Positions 46,990 to 62,100 of a stretch of DNA of 64,000 nt are shown one piece after another. Origin of the DNA: Trichoplax sp. H2 (Eukaryota > Placozoa > Uniplacotomia > Trichoplacea); NCBI GenBank assembly GCA_003344405.1, contig NOWV01000230.1, positions 1 through 64,000 on the forward strand. The letters are read 5' to 3'. The position numbers and the translations under genes are program-made. Numbering within the stretch: the stretch's first letter is position 1; the number at the start of each line of letters is the position of its first letter. The notes under the pieces are model-generated. The model had not been told where the DNA came from. It worked only from the letters and a program-made list of their open reading frames with translations, and made no database searches.

Positions 46990-48371
46990 TTGACAGTGTA
47001 ATTGTCCATTATATATTATATTCGTACATTTATTGCACAGCACATTTTTAAATTTCGCCGGTAGTTTGGTGCTAAAGTGTACTACCCATAAAATTTGATG
47101 GAGTAAAAGGAGCTTGGTTATTCGTATCAATCTGATGCATTCCCTATCGTCATAGTTTGCTTGTACAGTGACAAAAAATACGCTTGAAAAGTTCTTGTAC
47201 AATATATATCATTTTTAATATGGGTGAAATAACTTTACGTTAGAATATCGTAATTTTCCTGAAAATTAGTGTTGCTCTCTTAATATTTCCCACTACATTA
47301 TATTATCATACAATAACTACGTCAAATACTGTAATAGTAATCATGTCAGAATCATAAACATTAGATCAGTATGATATAATGTAAGTGCCGTGCAATAGGC
47401 TGTAGCTCTAGTGAGGAATTGATCACATCTGACTACAATGCATGGTCAAAGAGCGACAAATTAGTATTTTGTCCTACCTTAACATGCTATGCCTGAAGTC
47501 ACTTTCAAAGTAATAAAGCCATGATTTCTCTGTATTTACTTAGTTGTCGATTAAAAATAATATAGTCTGTTTATATTAGTACAAAACTACAGGACAGAAG
47601 GTAAAATTTAATTGTTTGGTTATCAAAAATATTTTGTCCACTCATTGGAACGAAACAATACTAGGTGAATCTGTTGATCAAGCAATTTAGATGATCGCCT
47701 TCGAATTTTTATATCTGAAGGTCCATCTTGGTTGAATAGCAACACACGATATAGAACGTTTTATACAGTTGAGTTTGGATTTTTGATTTCAATTTCCCGT
47801 TAATGAATAGATTTGGTTCGATGCCATAGATGGCACTAGACGTAGAATTTCTGTCCACTGTATATTTTCTACACATGTCTGAACGATTACTATGGCTTCT
47901 AAAATGAGTCAATTATGTTAATGAATAAATTTTCGAACTTCGTTCTCAATAGTTTTGTTTTAAATCAAATTCAATTAAGTCTGATCCATTTAGAGATAGT
48001 TATTCTAATATTAATGATTTGATCAGCATTGTATCAGGCTTTTCCCTAAATTTATCCACAGTACAACACTTACTCCTGATGGTCTCCCTGTAGTAATTTC
48101 AGCAAAGTACAACAGTAAATGTGTTAACAGTTCTTCATTTATTTAAAGTAAGCTTTCGCTGTATATCGTCAATTCGATTGCTATCGTCAGGTGTTCATAG
48201 TAAAGTACACATTTCTGCCAGACTTTAAAGCCAAATTTTGTTACAAAATTTGGTCAGTTTATACTGTAGTACGTTTACATAAACATTAACTAGCTACAGT
48301 ACATAGCTTGTTCTACGAGCGAATTATTAATTCCCTTAAATTGTGTCGCTTAATGCTATATCGAGATATAC

Positions 48372-48457
48372 ATAAAGTAAAAGCCGATTTTTTGGGAAAA
48401 GCCATCACGGCCAAACGGAGAGTGAGGTTATTATGAACAAATCAGCTTCTACTTTAT
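48372..48457. repeat. 19-bp inverted repeat
   Basis: ATAAAGTAAAAGCCGATTT (48372-48390) pairs with 48439-48457 with two mismatches; the loop is 48 bases. It lies between two diverged direct copies, so the structure may belong to an old small element. Confidence 0.55.
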
Positions 48458-50367
48458 ATGCACAGATTAACTTGCTATACCACCTGTTCTACAAACGAAT
48501 CATTGACCTCTCTTAAATTGTATAGCGTAGAGTAATTCAATTTCGATCAATGCTTCAATTATAATTAAAATTTATGCCAGGTATATTTATTTAATAAGTC
48601 TAGCAGAGTGAAATATGTTAATACTGAAGAAAGCGTAAGATACTGTCGATGACTTTTGAAAAAAATAGCATAGTACAAAGCACGGGTACTCAATTTTGAA
48701 ATTATATAGACAGCTCGTTATAATAGTGTATGAACTATAATTATCGAAGCGGCAGACACTATACTTAGGGGTGTTTAAACACTGGTTCCTTCAGATATTT
48801 AAAAATACAGTAATAGTATGAGAATCATTTGCTTTTATTGAAGCTGCAGTTACTATGTTGTCGTAATTTATTGTTGTCCGATGATTTAGTGGTATAATTA
48901 GTAACTAAGTAGCTGACTATGGTGTATATCACATACTGTTAGGCATTTCGACTGAAAAATGTATACCCGCATGCTGCTTTGTATATTAAGTACCGTTTTC
49001 GGTAGAAGTTTTGCTATGTTATTATTACAACTTACAATAATCATATACTGAGCTCACGCTAACAATATGGCAGCATATGTACTGCTTGACTATAGAGGTT
49101 AGAGGGTTTTCGCGAAATTATCTGGTAATATTAAGACTTAGGCAGTTCCAAAAGTCGACGACGAGTTTCCACAGTTACAGTCGCACATATTAAATTGACT
49201 ATATTTGGGTTAGTGATTCCTTTCAGCTTCTAATTTTATAGTCGTCATGGGAAAGACCTTCTTAAAAGTCTTTATAGCTTTAAGGGTATTATAGAACTGA
49301 GACGTTTTCTGAAATAGCTTATTATATCAAGACTTTAGCGGTACTGAAGTCGATAACGATCTTCTTGCTGTGCTATTAAATACGAAAAAGAAATGTTTTC
49401 GTTAACTATTCCTGTCAGTTTAGATTCTACCGCCTTCTTATCAAAAACCTCTTTTATAGTATAAAAGAACGATATAATGTCTGACATCTATACATAAAGT
49501 ACTTTACAACTTAAGATATATGAAGTGCAGAACTTCTCTCATATACTTAAATTCATAATTGGATGCATCGTGTATACTCGCACGTGCATGTTTCTCGTAA
49601 ATTCTCTATCTTCCCGTATTTTCTAGTAACTTAATTAGATTAGTGTGAGGTTCGAACCTGAAGGGCTAGTATTAAAGTTTACCACTAATGCATAACAACA
49701 TCTAATAAGATTTCGAACATATTGGAGCTAATCCACTATAAATTAAGCCTTCTATAGGCTGCTAAGTCTACAATCATCAATTAATATCTACAAATCTCTC
49801 TAAGCGTTACTTTTTCACGATTTATTTTCCTTGTACTATTAGAAGAATTAATTAAGTTAGACAACTATAATTTAATAATTTTAGTATATCAATTACCTTC
49901 CTTCTAATCAAGTTCTATACCGATAAGGATAGTAGAATTTTTAGATTCCAATTAAGAAACACATGAGTCAAGTTTGGCTATCCTAGGAACTTTTAGTGTA
50001 ATAGTACATTTAGAGATGGAGTACTACTATGGAGTAGCATTTAGGCAAGTAATATAACTGTCAGCTACCTTCTGGTTATTCCTAATCGGGCCTTACGTTT
50101 TTTAGTTTAAAAGCTTGTTCAACTAGAATTCTGGAAATATGTCGGTGCTTCATAATGTGTAAAGATAATGTAAATTAAATGGTAGGATTCGAGAAATCCA
50201 GTCGGCTATACAAACGATTTCTTTCATTTAAAGCCAACCAGATCATTCTTTTGGTCTATCGCACTAAAAAAGAGGACATAAGTATATTCTTTAATAATTG
50301 AGAAACGAAATTTAATGAGACAATGCTGTACAGTAATTGTTGACGTATCAATCCGTTTATAGATGGA

Positions 50368-50665
50368 ATTCACAACTAGCTGTTGATTTAAGTTTAGCAT
50401 CCTTCTATTACAGATCTATTCAAGATGAAGTGAATGGCTATAATTTAATTATATGGTCTGCTAGCTTTCAATTGCTGCTACAATTCACAACTAATTGTTG
50501 ATTCAAGTTTAGTTTGCATGTAAAATTATAAATAATTATTTTATGTATTGTATGACCAAAAAATGATAGTAGCAATAGATCATAGTTATTAATATTTCAG
50601 TTGCAGATCTATTCAAGATAAAGCTGAGGATTATAATGTAATTATATATGATATGCTAGCCTATG
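50368..50665. repeat. Two diverged direct copies
   Basis: ATTCACAACTAG/ATTGTTGATT..AAGTTTAG begins at 50368 and 50483. Both continue to CAGATCTATTCAAGAT and a TATAAT..AATTATAT..GCTAGC ending (about 50406-50465 and 50605-50665). The second copy carries an extra internal segment. Confidence 0.6.
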
Positions 50666-53128
50666 ATTACAGCATTGCAGTAATTAGTAAAGGATGTCTC
50701 TGTCACGAGAATTACATGTTAAAAAATGGGTGTGATCGTAATCTTTCTTCTCAGCATTTTATCATTTAGATATAAAATTTCAATCTAAAACAATACTGAA
50801 AGGTTTCTTTGTATTACATACTAAATAGACCAATAAAATGATTTATTACCTCATCATGATTCTAAAAATGGTGACTGTCTTAATGTCTATTCTAGTTTTA
50901 GAATAATACCACGGCATAGTTCTGCAATATCATCCCATCTTTATACTCAAGTCTGATTAGTAATATTTGTTTCAGCGAAAGTATTTTTGATTCATATTAA
51001 TGGAGGATTATCATTACCACAATTACGGCATCAAATATTTTCAGATTTCACATAAATTCGCTTCCAAAAATAGTAGATAAAATTAACGATTGATCCTTTG
51101 TGCAAAAGCTTTTTCCTATAGTAGGGTAGTTACATATTATTAAAATTTTCAAACGCTTAATAATCTGCAATGAAGTGAATAAAACATAACATAGATTATT
51201 TTATTACAATTTAAGCCCACGTCTATTAACAATTTCCAGTATGGATGTCTTTCAATAAATTTCGAAAGAATGAAATACAAACTGTAATTTGGGGATTTAA
51301 ATACTATTTAATTATCGTTTAATTATGATATGTTCCGATAAAATAGGGCAAGTCTCTGACAATCATGTTATTGTTCCAATTAGTTATAAGTTCAGTTTCT
51401 CCTTACCATATCCACAATCAATCCTATTCTTGAGTCAGTATAACTATCGTTTACGTTACAGGACGTAGGATGACTATCATGTATTTGAATGGGGTTTATA
51501 GGATCTAGTGGAGAAAGCTGCTGCTAGATTTGATAATGTTTTAATTCAACCTATGCACGTATTTATTAGTTATTTGAAATCCAATCATGATTCAATATCA
51601 GAGATAAATCCCAACAGCCATTCTGCTTTTATACTACAATGATCTCTTTATCACCTGTTGATAAATAGCCACTAAAACGCCTAACAATGTCGTATGTGTT
51701 CAGTTTGTCTGCTCAATTTGAAAATGCTTATAAAATTTACTGGTAAAACATGAAAACTATTGTATTAATTTAATTTTATGGCCAGACAAACATGTTTACT
51801 ACACTTAGATACGTTTCATGACTGAAATAACTGTATGCATAATCTAGAAAAGTCCTTTTATTTCATTATGAGTGACCAGCATTGGCCTTTCTTATGGCTT
51901 TCAACTAACTGATCAGTATGTAATAGTCGTTATTGTTATGCAAATCAAGCGGTTTAGTGTATCATCAAAGTATACAAGGATAGCACACTTAATTAGACAA
52001 ATACATTAGATAAACAATTTGCTCAAATATTAGGTAAAATTTTTATCAAAGATTTCATTGTTTTTGTACACTGAATAGAGTTCGCACCAGGTCCACAAAT
52101 TACCATTTACTGTGGTAGTAAATCTATTCCAGTAAATTAGTCGGAACCTTTATATATCAACGTTATTTAGCTTAGTCACGCATTTTTCAAGTCCACTCGC
52201 AGTTTTTAGACTCCGGTGAAGGTCGATTGTCTTCCATTAGGAAGATAAAATTATAATTTAATTTACGTCAAAAGCCAGGAGAATAACGAGCCGGCTGATC
52301 GATTTCGAAATTGGTTAGTTTTAAAATTCAGGTACGATATAATTACCTTTGCGAGTATTTGCCTTATTACATTGAACTAAATAGTTTTGGATACAAAGTA
52401 CTAGTGATTACGTAAGTTTATTGAATACAAAGATTAATGCAAGAAGGGATAGATTACTTAGCGGTTATCTCAAGCAGCATATTGGTAATATAGCAGATGG
52501 AAAATTACATTTGTTTCGACGATTTATGCAAGTAGTATTCTAGTAAACAATTCAATTGCCTCCAGTCTCCAGTAGGTGCCAGCTATCCGCTTTCATACCA
52601 TCGCAACTGATAATATTCGTATGAATTGGATTTAATAAAATACTGTAGTTCCATTTTAGCTATAAATAATCTCATTTGATGATAATTATGGAACTAACTG
52701 AAAAAATTACCGCTCAAAGTAGTTATGATATATTACCATTGAACTGACTTACGTATAATCGCGTTTATGAGCTTGTTTATGTGGGAAGCCAGAGATTATC
52801 AGAATACGATCAAATTGTAACAATTATTGAGAACTGGTGACATTACCATGGCTGGAATATAATAATACGCTAGTCTTGTTCTAAGAAAAATATTCATAGA
52901 TTGTAGCCATGTCACAATTCAAATATCGTAGACCTTAAGTCTACAAGACAGCGTCAGAAGCATTCATTCTTACCCCTTTCCGTACGCTGTAAAGTTTCAG
53001 TTAAATTCTTAATTGTAGTTTATAGCTACGTAATGCATTGATGACTGTTTTTAAAGCGGCGTCGCCTTAGCTTTAGCTGTGCTACTGCTAATATTTAATT
53101 TTTGCTGTATTTTTTTAATTAAAGCAAT

Positions 53129-56100
53129 ATGCGTATCGTGACAACACTGCTGCTGTTCGCTGTTTTGGTTGGTACTCTACCTGAACACCTCCAAGCAGGT
53201 GAAATTGATTATGATTACATTAGTTAAAATATCAGTTTATCAACCTGTAGCTGAAGGGAATGTTTTCAGCTAGTTGTTCTGAATTTATCTATATTGTCTG
53301 TATTTTATATTATAGCTCTTCCAACAATCACCTTACATCCTAAAAGTACGACTGTTATTCAAGATGCCAGAGTTACAATATCATGCCAAGCTTTCGGTGC
53401 TTCAAGTACTGTCATAAAATGGTTTAAGGATGGATCTCTTATGCCGAGTTCAAGCTTCACCAAAAGTTATTCTTTTGGCCGTCTTTCTAGTCAACTTACT
53501 CTGTCAAAGGCCAGTAACAGTGATCAGGGTTCTTATCGCTGCGAATTCAGCAATACTAATGAAGCAGTCCGTAGTCGTTCGGCCACGATAATCGTTTACG
53601 GTATGCTATGCACGATGTAAAGTTAATGAAATAGTTGGATCTTATGACATCCATGTACAGTAGAAGAATCAAATATCTTTCGCCACATCTAGCATATTAT
53701 TCGAGTAACTCATTTTTAAATGCCTGTTCTAATTATGGATTAATGCCATTTCAGTTCAAACTGACAAATCGTACTTAATTCTATTACTTTAGGTTATGAT
53801 AATATAAAATCATGAATAGAGTACTAAGTCTATAATACCACTGATTGCTGCAATTAAAGTATTTTCTACTATGCTTAAGATTCACAGTTACAGATATTGA
53901 ATCAAAGCCAATTATATCTTTGACTGCTATTCTTGCATAAAAATACATTCTTTATTTAAGGATGCTCAATAAGGAATTAAGTTATAGAAAAACTCCAGAC
54001 AAATACTACATTGTATTAATTGATTTATATTGTCACAAAGCTATAATAATTCATACTGCCTTGAAAAGCTATATCTGTTTCTTAGCATAAATGTAAATGA
54101 ATTAATTTTAAATACTATGTAAGGTTTTTGAAATGTACTCTTATTTAAAATCCGACGGCTTTACTTTTGATAGAAGTCCTTAAAGAGCCCAGCAATCGAG
54201 GTCGAGAATTTTACATCTCATTTCCTAGGCAGTATTCAAATTTTACCGTTAATCCTTATTTCCTGATAACCGCATCTGGTAAATCTGCAACAGTAAACGT
54301 GTTCAATTATCATTTGAACAAGAGTAAGCGATATTCCGTTGAATCAAACGAGACACTCGCAATTAACTATACCAGTATGACCGAAAGTAAAGGCATAGGA
54401 TTAACTTCCGAAATTATCCGCATTGTATCTGATCAAGAAATCAAAGTAACAGCTTACCAGCCGTATCTAAATCGCTCTGAAGCTTCTTTAATATTTCCGA
54501 TTCCACTTTATGGCAAAAAATATGTTATTGCAACCTATAAGCCAACTGTCAAAGCCAAATTTCTCATTCTGTCTCATCGAGAATATACTCATGTCAATAT
54601 TACATTCCCTAAAAATACCTTGTATAACGGTAGAATTTATAATAGAAGCTATCCACTGAATATAACATTGCAGAAACATCAAGTGTTTCAATTCCACAGC
54701 AAAAGCGATTTAACTGGAACAATCATGCAGTCTAATGAAACTGTCGCTATTTTCTCGGGTAATGAGTGCGCTAATATTCCTAGCCAAAGTAGTGTTTGCA
54801 ATACTATGTTTAAACAATTTTTGCCAGCGTCAAAGTTGGGCCAAAGTTACGTTCTCTCTACCGTGTCTGCCAGAAATTCCGGTAATATCTATCGTGTCAT
54901 AGCGGCCTATGATAATACCACCGTTGATATTCCATCTCTATCTCAGACGCATACCTTAAATCAGGGTTATTATACAGAATTTGAGTTGTTTTATAACGAA
55001 GAAACAGTTTTAGTTTGTGATCTGCCATGTTTGCTTGTTCAGTTTACCATTGGAGGAGGCTCAGATAGTCAGCGATCTGATCCATTCATGACTCTTGTAC
55101 CGGCCATAGAACACTATAAATCCAATTACATCGTCCATATTCCATCCATAGCGACAAGTCAATATCAAATTTATCATAACTACCTTATGGTGATGATACC
55201 AGCAAGCTATCGTGATGGATTACTCGTGAATGGTAATAATTTAACTGGAATAACATGGCATACAGTTTTTACCAACGGAAGTCTCGACTATGCTTGCGCA
55301 TCCATTGCTATTACTAATGCTACATATACAGTCAGCCACGTCAGTGATCAAGTATCGTTTGGATTAATTCAGTATGGCTGGAGCAGTCAAGGGATAGCCT
55401 ATGGATTTATGGGTGGTATACGAGAAAACACGACGACAACTACATGTAAGCAGAAGATATTGTAGTGATTTAAAAGCGTATTTGTCACTTCTGTACTTTA
55501 ATGTAGTGATACAGTACTGTATATATAATGTATATATATATATAAAATAATGCTGTATCAGTTGATTGCTTACGAAAGAAACTGTTAATTTATAGATGTA
55601 AATCATTCCATTACGATAACGTAGATGTGAGTAGTTCATGAAGATTAATAAGTAGCAATGATCAAATAAATGCAATTACTCAGTATACGTGTTTATATGA
55701 TGCTTTCCCTTATAGCATTTCAACTAATCAATTATAACAGACAGTTGGTATTATTTAGTGTATAACAAAACTGCTGAGTATTCTATTTCCATTTCTTGAC
55801 TTAGTGATATTAATAACAGGTCAGATATCTTTAATCTCTTGAGTGCAAATGTACCACGCGGTGTGTGACCGTGTCAAAATTGCTTATTCTCTACTATTAA
55901 CTTCATAAGTGGAATTCTTATAATTTTAAATTCTTATTTTTAGTTTTTCCTCCGGTAATTACCCTTCAGCCAGACGATCAAAATAATACTCTTGGACAAA
56001 CTATACAATTAGAGTGTACAGGAATCAGTAATCCTGCATCAACTTTAGTTTGGTTAAAGAATGGAATCCCCATAGCAAATACTGATGGTACAGCAACGAT

Positions 56101-59100
56101 TCAGGGAAATCTTACCCATGGCAGTTTGACGATATCGGCAGCTACGATAAATGATTTTGGCACCTACCAATGCCAATTTAGTAACTCAAGAGGAATAACT
56201 CTGAGCCGCAATGCATCCATCAGGATTTTTGGTAAAGTCTAATGAATATTTATGCGAATTTAATATATTACTATTGGTACTTTATATCAATTGTGGTTTT
56301 TTTAGCTTTACGTATGGCCTACTGTAGATCGAAATGAGATGTAAAGCCCTATTTCATCTAGTTTAATTGAGCTACTATGCCAATTAATGTTGATCTTTAC
56401 AGCTATAAGAAATTTCAATACTTTCTTCGTTAATTACAAAGTAGAATATTTATTTTAAAAGCTTAATGTTATGCTGCTACTCTCCAATATTAAGGTAATA
56501 GGGTCTAATTAGGATCACCTGCCAAAATACCTCGTTTAGTGTTGCATAGAAAAAACTGCTCTTGTTTCGTACTTCAGAACCCTACCATATCTTATACAAC
56601 CATTATTCGTAGTAAAAATATTTTGACCTTCGTTATGATCATCAGCAAACAGTTAAAATTTAAGTTAGTATGACTCAGTATATCGCATCGTTAGCAGCTT
56701 TTTAGTAATTAGCAACGCTCATTTTGCACAATAACATCTAGTCTAACGTTTTGGATTTCTCTCAACTAGCAGAAAGGCAATTTCTATAATCCCATTTTAG
56801 TCTTATTGAATCAACTTCTACTCCTTCTATTATGATATCTACTTACGTTGACCTATATTTCAGTACTGCATTGCTTCATGTAACGATATCTCCTACTACT
56901 AAATCAATTGAAAAGAGCTATTTATTCTGTTAAATTTTATATAACAACGCTGTTGTCATTGCTGCTTTTTCGCTCTCATTAAGAACGAATATTGACTCAC
57001 ATTAGGAGAACAAACTTCTTTATTTTAGTTACGAAATATCATTGCTTTACTTATACTAAAAGGAGTAGAATGGCTTTCTGACATTTTGCACACAATTCGC
57101 CATGAATATTGGAGCACAGTTTATTATTGTATAAATATCGACTCATTTGTTTATCATTTTTGATTGAATATTTGCTTCCAATAGATTTCAAGCAAGTTTC
57201 GAGTCGTGGTCGGGATTTCTGTCTCGGAATTTATAGCCAACATCCTTCAGCAAATACTCCAATACCTTATATCCTTCTAACGGCATATAATCAAACTGCT
57301 AACGTTATTATTTTCAACAATTACTTTAAAAGCACCGTTAGACGTACTCTTGCTCCATATGAAACGGTAGCAATTAGTATAAGTAACTTCATGGTAAATG
57401 ATGCTACAGGAAAAACATCCAAAGTGTTCCATGTTCTATCGGATCATGATATAACAGTCAAATTATACACAATATTTAAATTCACTACTGACGCAAGTCT
57501 AATTCTACCTTCTTCATTTTATGGTAAGAAATACGTAGCAGCAACTTATGTACCAGCCTTTAATGCAAGAATTTTAATCTTAGCCCATCAAAATGATACA
57601 ACGGTTAGCATTCGCTTTCCTCGCGGTACCTATTACAATGGTCAACTTTATACTCGCGATCGACCATTATCTATCAAATTAGAACAATTTCAAGGCTTTT
57701 TATATCAAATAAATTATGATTTGACTGGAACAGTAATTGAATCGGACAAAGGTGTCGCAGTTATAACCGGCAATCAGTGTGCTAACGTCCCAGTTGGGGT
57801 AACTTTCTGTGATGTTTTAGTCCAACATCTCCCTCCTATCGAGGCGTTAGGTCGAAATTATATCTTAAAGGCGTTAGATGGTAGAAAGGCTTACACAGTC
57901 TATCGTGTCATAGCAGCCTATGATAATACTGTAGTGGCGAAATCCTATCCATTTCAGACCTTTATCTTGCAACGCCAAGGCTCATTTTACGAATTTCAAT
58001 TATTAAGCGGTCAAGGAACTAATCTTGTATGTGATAGTCCTTGTTTGGTTGTTAAGTATGGAGTAGGAATCACTGCAGACAGCATCACTGGCGATCCTTT
58101 TATGATTGCTGTTCCATCAGTGGATGATTTTGATTCTAATTATATTGCCAATGTTCCACGGGATATATCCAACTTTTTATCTTTGTTTCCGGTTAATTAT
58201 TTGCAAGTTATCGTTGAGGAAAGTTTTAAAGAGGGGCTTACACTAAATGGGGCTGCATTTCCTGAAGTCAATTGGCTACCAATACGGACACTTAGGAATA
58301 AAAACTACACGGTAGCTTCTGTTCCTGTAGGTATTGGTACCTATAAGCTGGCTAATAACAATAGTAATGCCACTTTTGGACTACTCCAATATGCTTGGAA
58401 CAGTCAATCGACATCTTATGGTTTATCAGCTGGTATTAAGGCAAAGATATTCATTTCATGTAAGTTTAAAATTCTTCATTTATTTTCTAAGCCTAATCGT
58501 AAAATTATCTAGACTCCTATTAGTAGATACTTCCTCTAAATTGAACTTTTCTGGTTAATAGCGCATTTTAATTTTGGAAGATTATCATTCTATTCAAATT
58601 TTTGATTGATGTCATAATTTTTTAAATCAATAGTACTAATCTAGCTTGTGTAATGCCACCAATAATTTCGGTTAGGGAAACGACAGACCTAAATAACTAA
58701 TATCGTACTCTGTGAGATAGCAGTTTCCGAGAGGAGTCAAAACTATTTAATGAAGTATACTGCCTTCAAAATTCTGATTTAATCATCCCTATACAAAATG
58801 GGGGTAGTCAAAATTTAATTCATAGAGAAACAATGGTTAAAGTATTCATCAGCGAATAGTATTTCAAGTATCATGCTCTTTTCTTAAACTTCGATCACTG
58901 CATTCACAGCTATCCGAACTTGACAACTATAATTCTAAATAAACTATCGATTTTTGCTAGCAAATGCTTTATAATGAAGCATCAAATTGAAATATTATTA
59001 CTTTTGATAGCTATATTTTAAATATTGAACAGTGTACAGAAATCTTTCTGATTCGACTTTAACATCTTCCTATATATATCCTTATAAGTCATAGAAATCG

Positions 59101-62100
59101 CTATAATATCAAGTGTAGAAAGTAATTAATCATTTCAATAAGTAATTTATGCTTATTGTTTTAGTGGATTATCCAAAGATTACGCAACTCCCTGAAAGTG
59201 CAAATTTGCTAAATGGTAGTACAGCCATATTAAATTGCACCGGCATTAGCTATCTCATTCCCACTGTGACATGGTTAAAAAATGGAGAGCCGTTAGAAAA
59301 TTATGATAACATAACGAATATTGATTATTCAACTGTGAATAGTCTATTATATCTACCAACTTCGGAGTTAAGCAGTGCAGATAATTACCAATGTCGGTAT
59401 TCAAACTCTAAAGGAATAGCCATTAGTAATAAAGCCAACCTTTATGTTTACGGTATATATATATTTATGCTAAAATATTGGCATAGAATTGATTTTAAGA
59501 CATGTAGTTAGCAATATTCTATTTATTTTCATGATAATATGCATGCCTTAAATTAATTTCATTTACCGCATACTTTATCCGCAGAAATATTTTCAACAGC
59601 GTCCCTTAAGACTGCTGTAGGAGGAAACATAACTCTATCTTGCTATGCTATTGGTTCGCCATTACCGACAATTACTTGGATGAAATTCGGTGAAATATTG
59701 TTGGAGTTTAATGATACAGAGTTGCTTTTCGTTGAAAATGTAACATTGGAAGACAGTGGAGATTATCGTTGTACATTATCAAACCATATAGGCATGATAT
59801 CAAGTAAAATTTCCAATATAATTGTTTATGGTAAGTCTTTCATTATGAATTAAAAATGTCCAGGTTTAATCTCTTAAACCTCAATGACAATGTACTGGAA
59901 ACTTTGATTCACTTAAGATTCATCCAAGGATGAGTGATTAAGCTCTGATGAATTAATAGTTGAAGTAGATAATATACAATTAATAGTTCTTACCGTAATT
60001 ATTTAATACCGCTTGTTAATAGCCTAAACCGAAAGTGTTTTTTGGAAATTTTTATAGCGTACCCCATAATTGAAAATCTTACTGAGAGTGTTATGGTACC
60101 AAGAGGGAAAGCAATCGATTTACAGTGCCAAGGTTCTAGTTTGACGAAACCAGTGATGATATCATGGCTCAAAAATAATCTAATTTTAAGCCCTAGCCAG
60201 TATATCATAACGCTGATAAATATTACCGAAAATACGGTAGTGAGCCAATTAATGATAAATCCAGCAACCTATAATCATTCGGATATTTATCGATGTCGAG
60301 TTTATAACCCACATGCAGCCGTTCTATCATCGAATATCGCAATTGTAATTCAAGGTATGGTACAGCAATGTGCCTAATAGCGATAATAATTTATGTCCCC
60401 AAAAAAGTTTGCCTAGATTTAGTTCTTTCTCAATCAATATATATTTGTCATTCTCGCAGATCCGCCAAATCCAGTTCGCAATCTATCGATTAGCAACATA
60501 ACAGCAGACAGTATTTCAGTCTCATGGCTTCCACCTAAACATGATGGCTACTCGCCTATCATGAATTATTCCGTCGAACTATTAAATGATCAGTCTTTAT
60601 TGGTCATTAAGAATTGCTCGTCTAGCCTGATTCCTACTCTGTGTCTTACTTTGACTACATCAGCAACTTTTCAAGGTCTTAAACCATTTACCGTGTATTA
60701 CTTAAGAATATGGGCTAATAACGTGATAGGAAACAGTACAGCAAGCACAGTTCAAGTTAGAACTGATGAGGCTGGTAAGATTACTAAATTTACTATGATA
60801 ATTTTCAATATGCCACTGTGCATTAAAAATTTCTTGGCAAGCTGTTACGTAGAAAAATAATGATTAAATAAAAATTCTAAATCAGAAACTTAAAAGTGCA
60901 CATAAAAATATAATCAGATGTAAGATATATTGTATGCTAGTATCATCGTTATGCGAATATTGCCTAATTAGCTCTCAATTTGTGTTACAGCCCCATCTCT
61001 TCCGATTCGCGCAGGTATAGCGTTAGGCTATAACTCGTCTAGTATTCAAATTAATTGGAAACCACCTGTAATAACCAATGGTATTTTGGGCTATCGAGTC
61101 TATCAATGGCGATCAAATCAAACTATCAAAACATTAAAGAATTCTATTTTAGTTTATGATGGCAGAAGCTTTCAAGCTAGTGGGACCAACTTAGAAGCAG
61201 ATCATCTCTACTACTATCAAATAATTCCTTATAACATAAAGTATGGCTACTTGGGTATAGCGAGTGAATTCATGAATGGAACAAGCCACGAGGATGGTAA
61301 ATATATCGTAGTTACCGAATGAGTTTTATTATAAATATCTGCTCGATGGTAACTGACTAAATTGGGAAATTAATTGAGCGATACTACATAATAATATTAA
61401 GTGCCCTAAAATGCAGTGGTTCAAGTTACGGATATTACAAGGAAAAGATTACTTTGTATGTCCGTGCAATTATCTTCCAAAAAGTAATTAATATTTTAAT
61501 TTTATAGAATCTTTAGTGAAAAGCAACAAAATTTAGGTCTTAGTCATATAAATGAAAGCGTTATAGCATTTAGTTGTTTATTTAACAATTTTTTTAGTTT
61601 TTGGTGCTATACTTATCTCTGTCAGGAGAGTATCAGTAGAATCCTCAGTTAGTTAAATCTTGTCGATTTGTAAGTCAGAAATTGTAAAGAAATACTAGGG
61701 AAAAATCCTTCAAGATGTTTGATGTAACGATTCTGTCTGGGAATGTATTATTATTACTATTTATTAATGGCACTATACAACCAAAGGATTACTACATAGT
61801 ATCATTAAATAAATTTTAGTAAATGAAAATGTTTCATACAACATTGGGGATACCAGTATATTTTGTGAATTTATACAGTATATACACGATCACTATCCAA
61901 TATACACGTAAGGCAAGTTTGCTTATAGCAATTGAAATTTATGATAAAGTACATTTATTATACCTAATTTAAATCAAATATCATCATTGAAATTTACTAT
62001 ACTTCACAATCCAAGGATTATTATATAGTATCATTAATCGAAATTTAGTAAACGAAAATTATTCAATATGGGGAATATTGGTAAGCATTATAAATTTAGA

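Larger units (their letters stand above)
46990..53128. other. Intergenic region, no supported gene
   Basis: 6.1 kb of AT-rich DNA. It contains a 19-bp hairpin (48372-48457), a pair of diverged direct copies near 48287-48360 and 48467-48533, and another pair near 50368-50480 and 50483-50665. A GGTTCGAACC word near 49652 is not embedded in a tRNA-like fold. Confidence 0.55.

Noticed and set aside
47709-47912. 67-codon minus-strand frame with several Cys and His
   Set aside because: Cys/His spacing does not fit a zinc-finger pattern; no other support.
49640-49675. GGTTCGAACC word resembling a tRNA B box
   Set aside because: No A box at the right distance and no acceptor-stem pairing.
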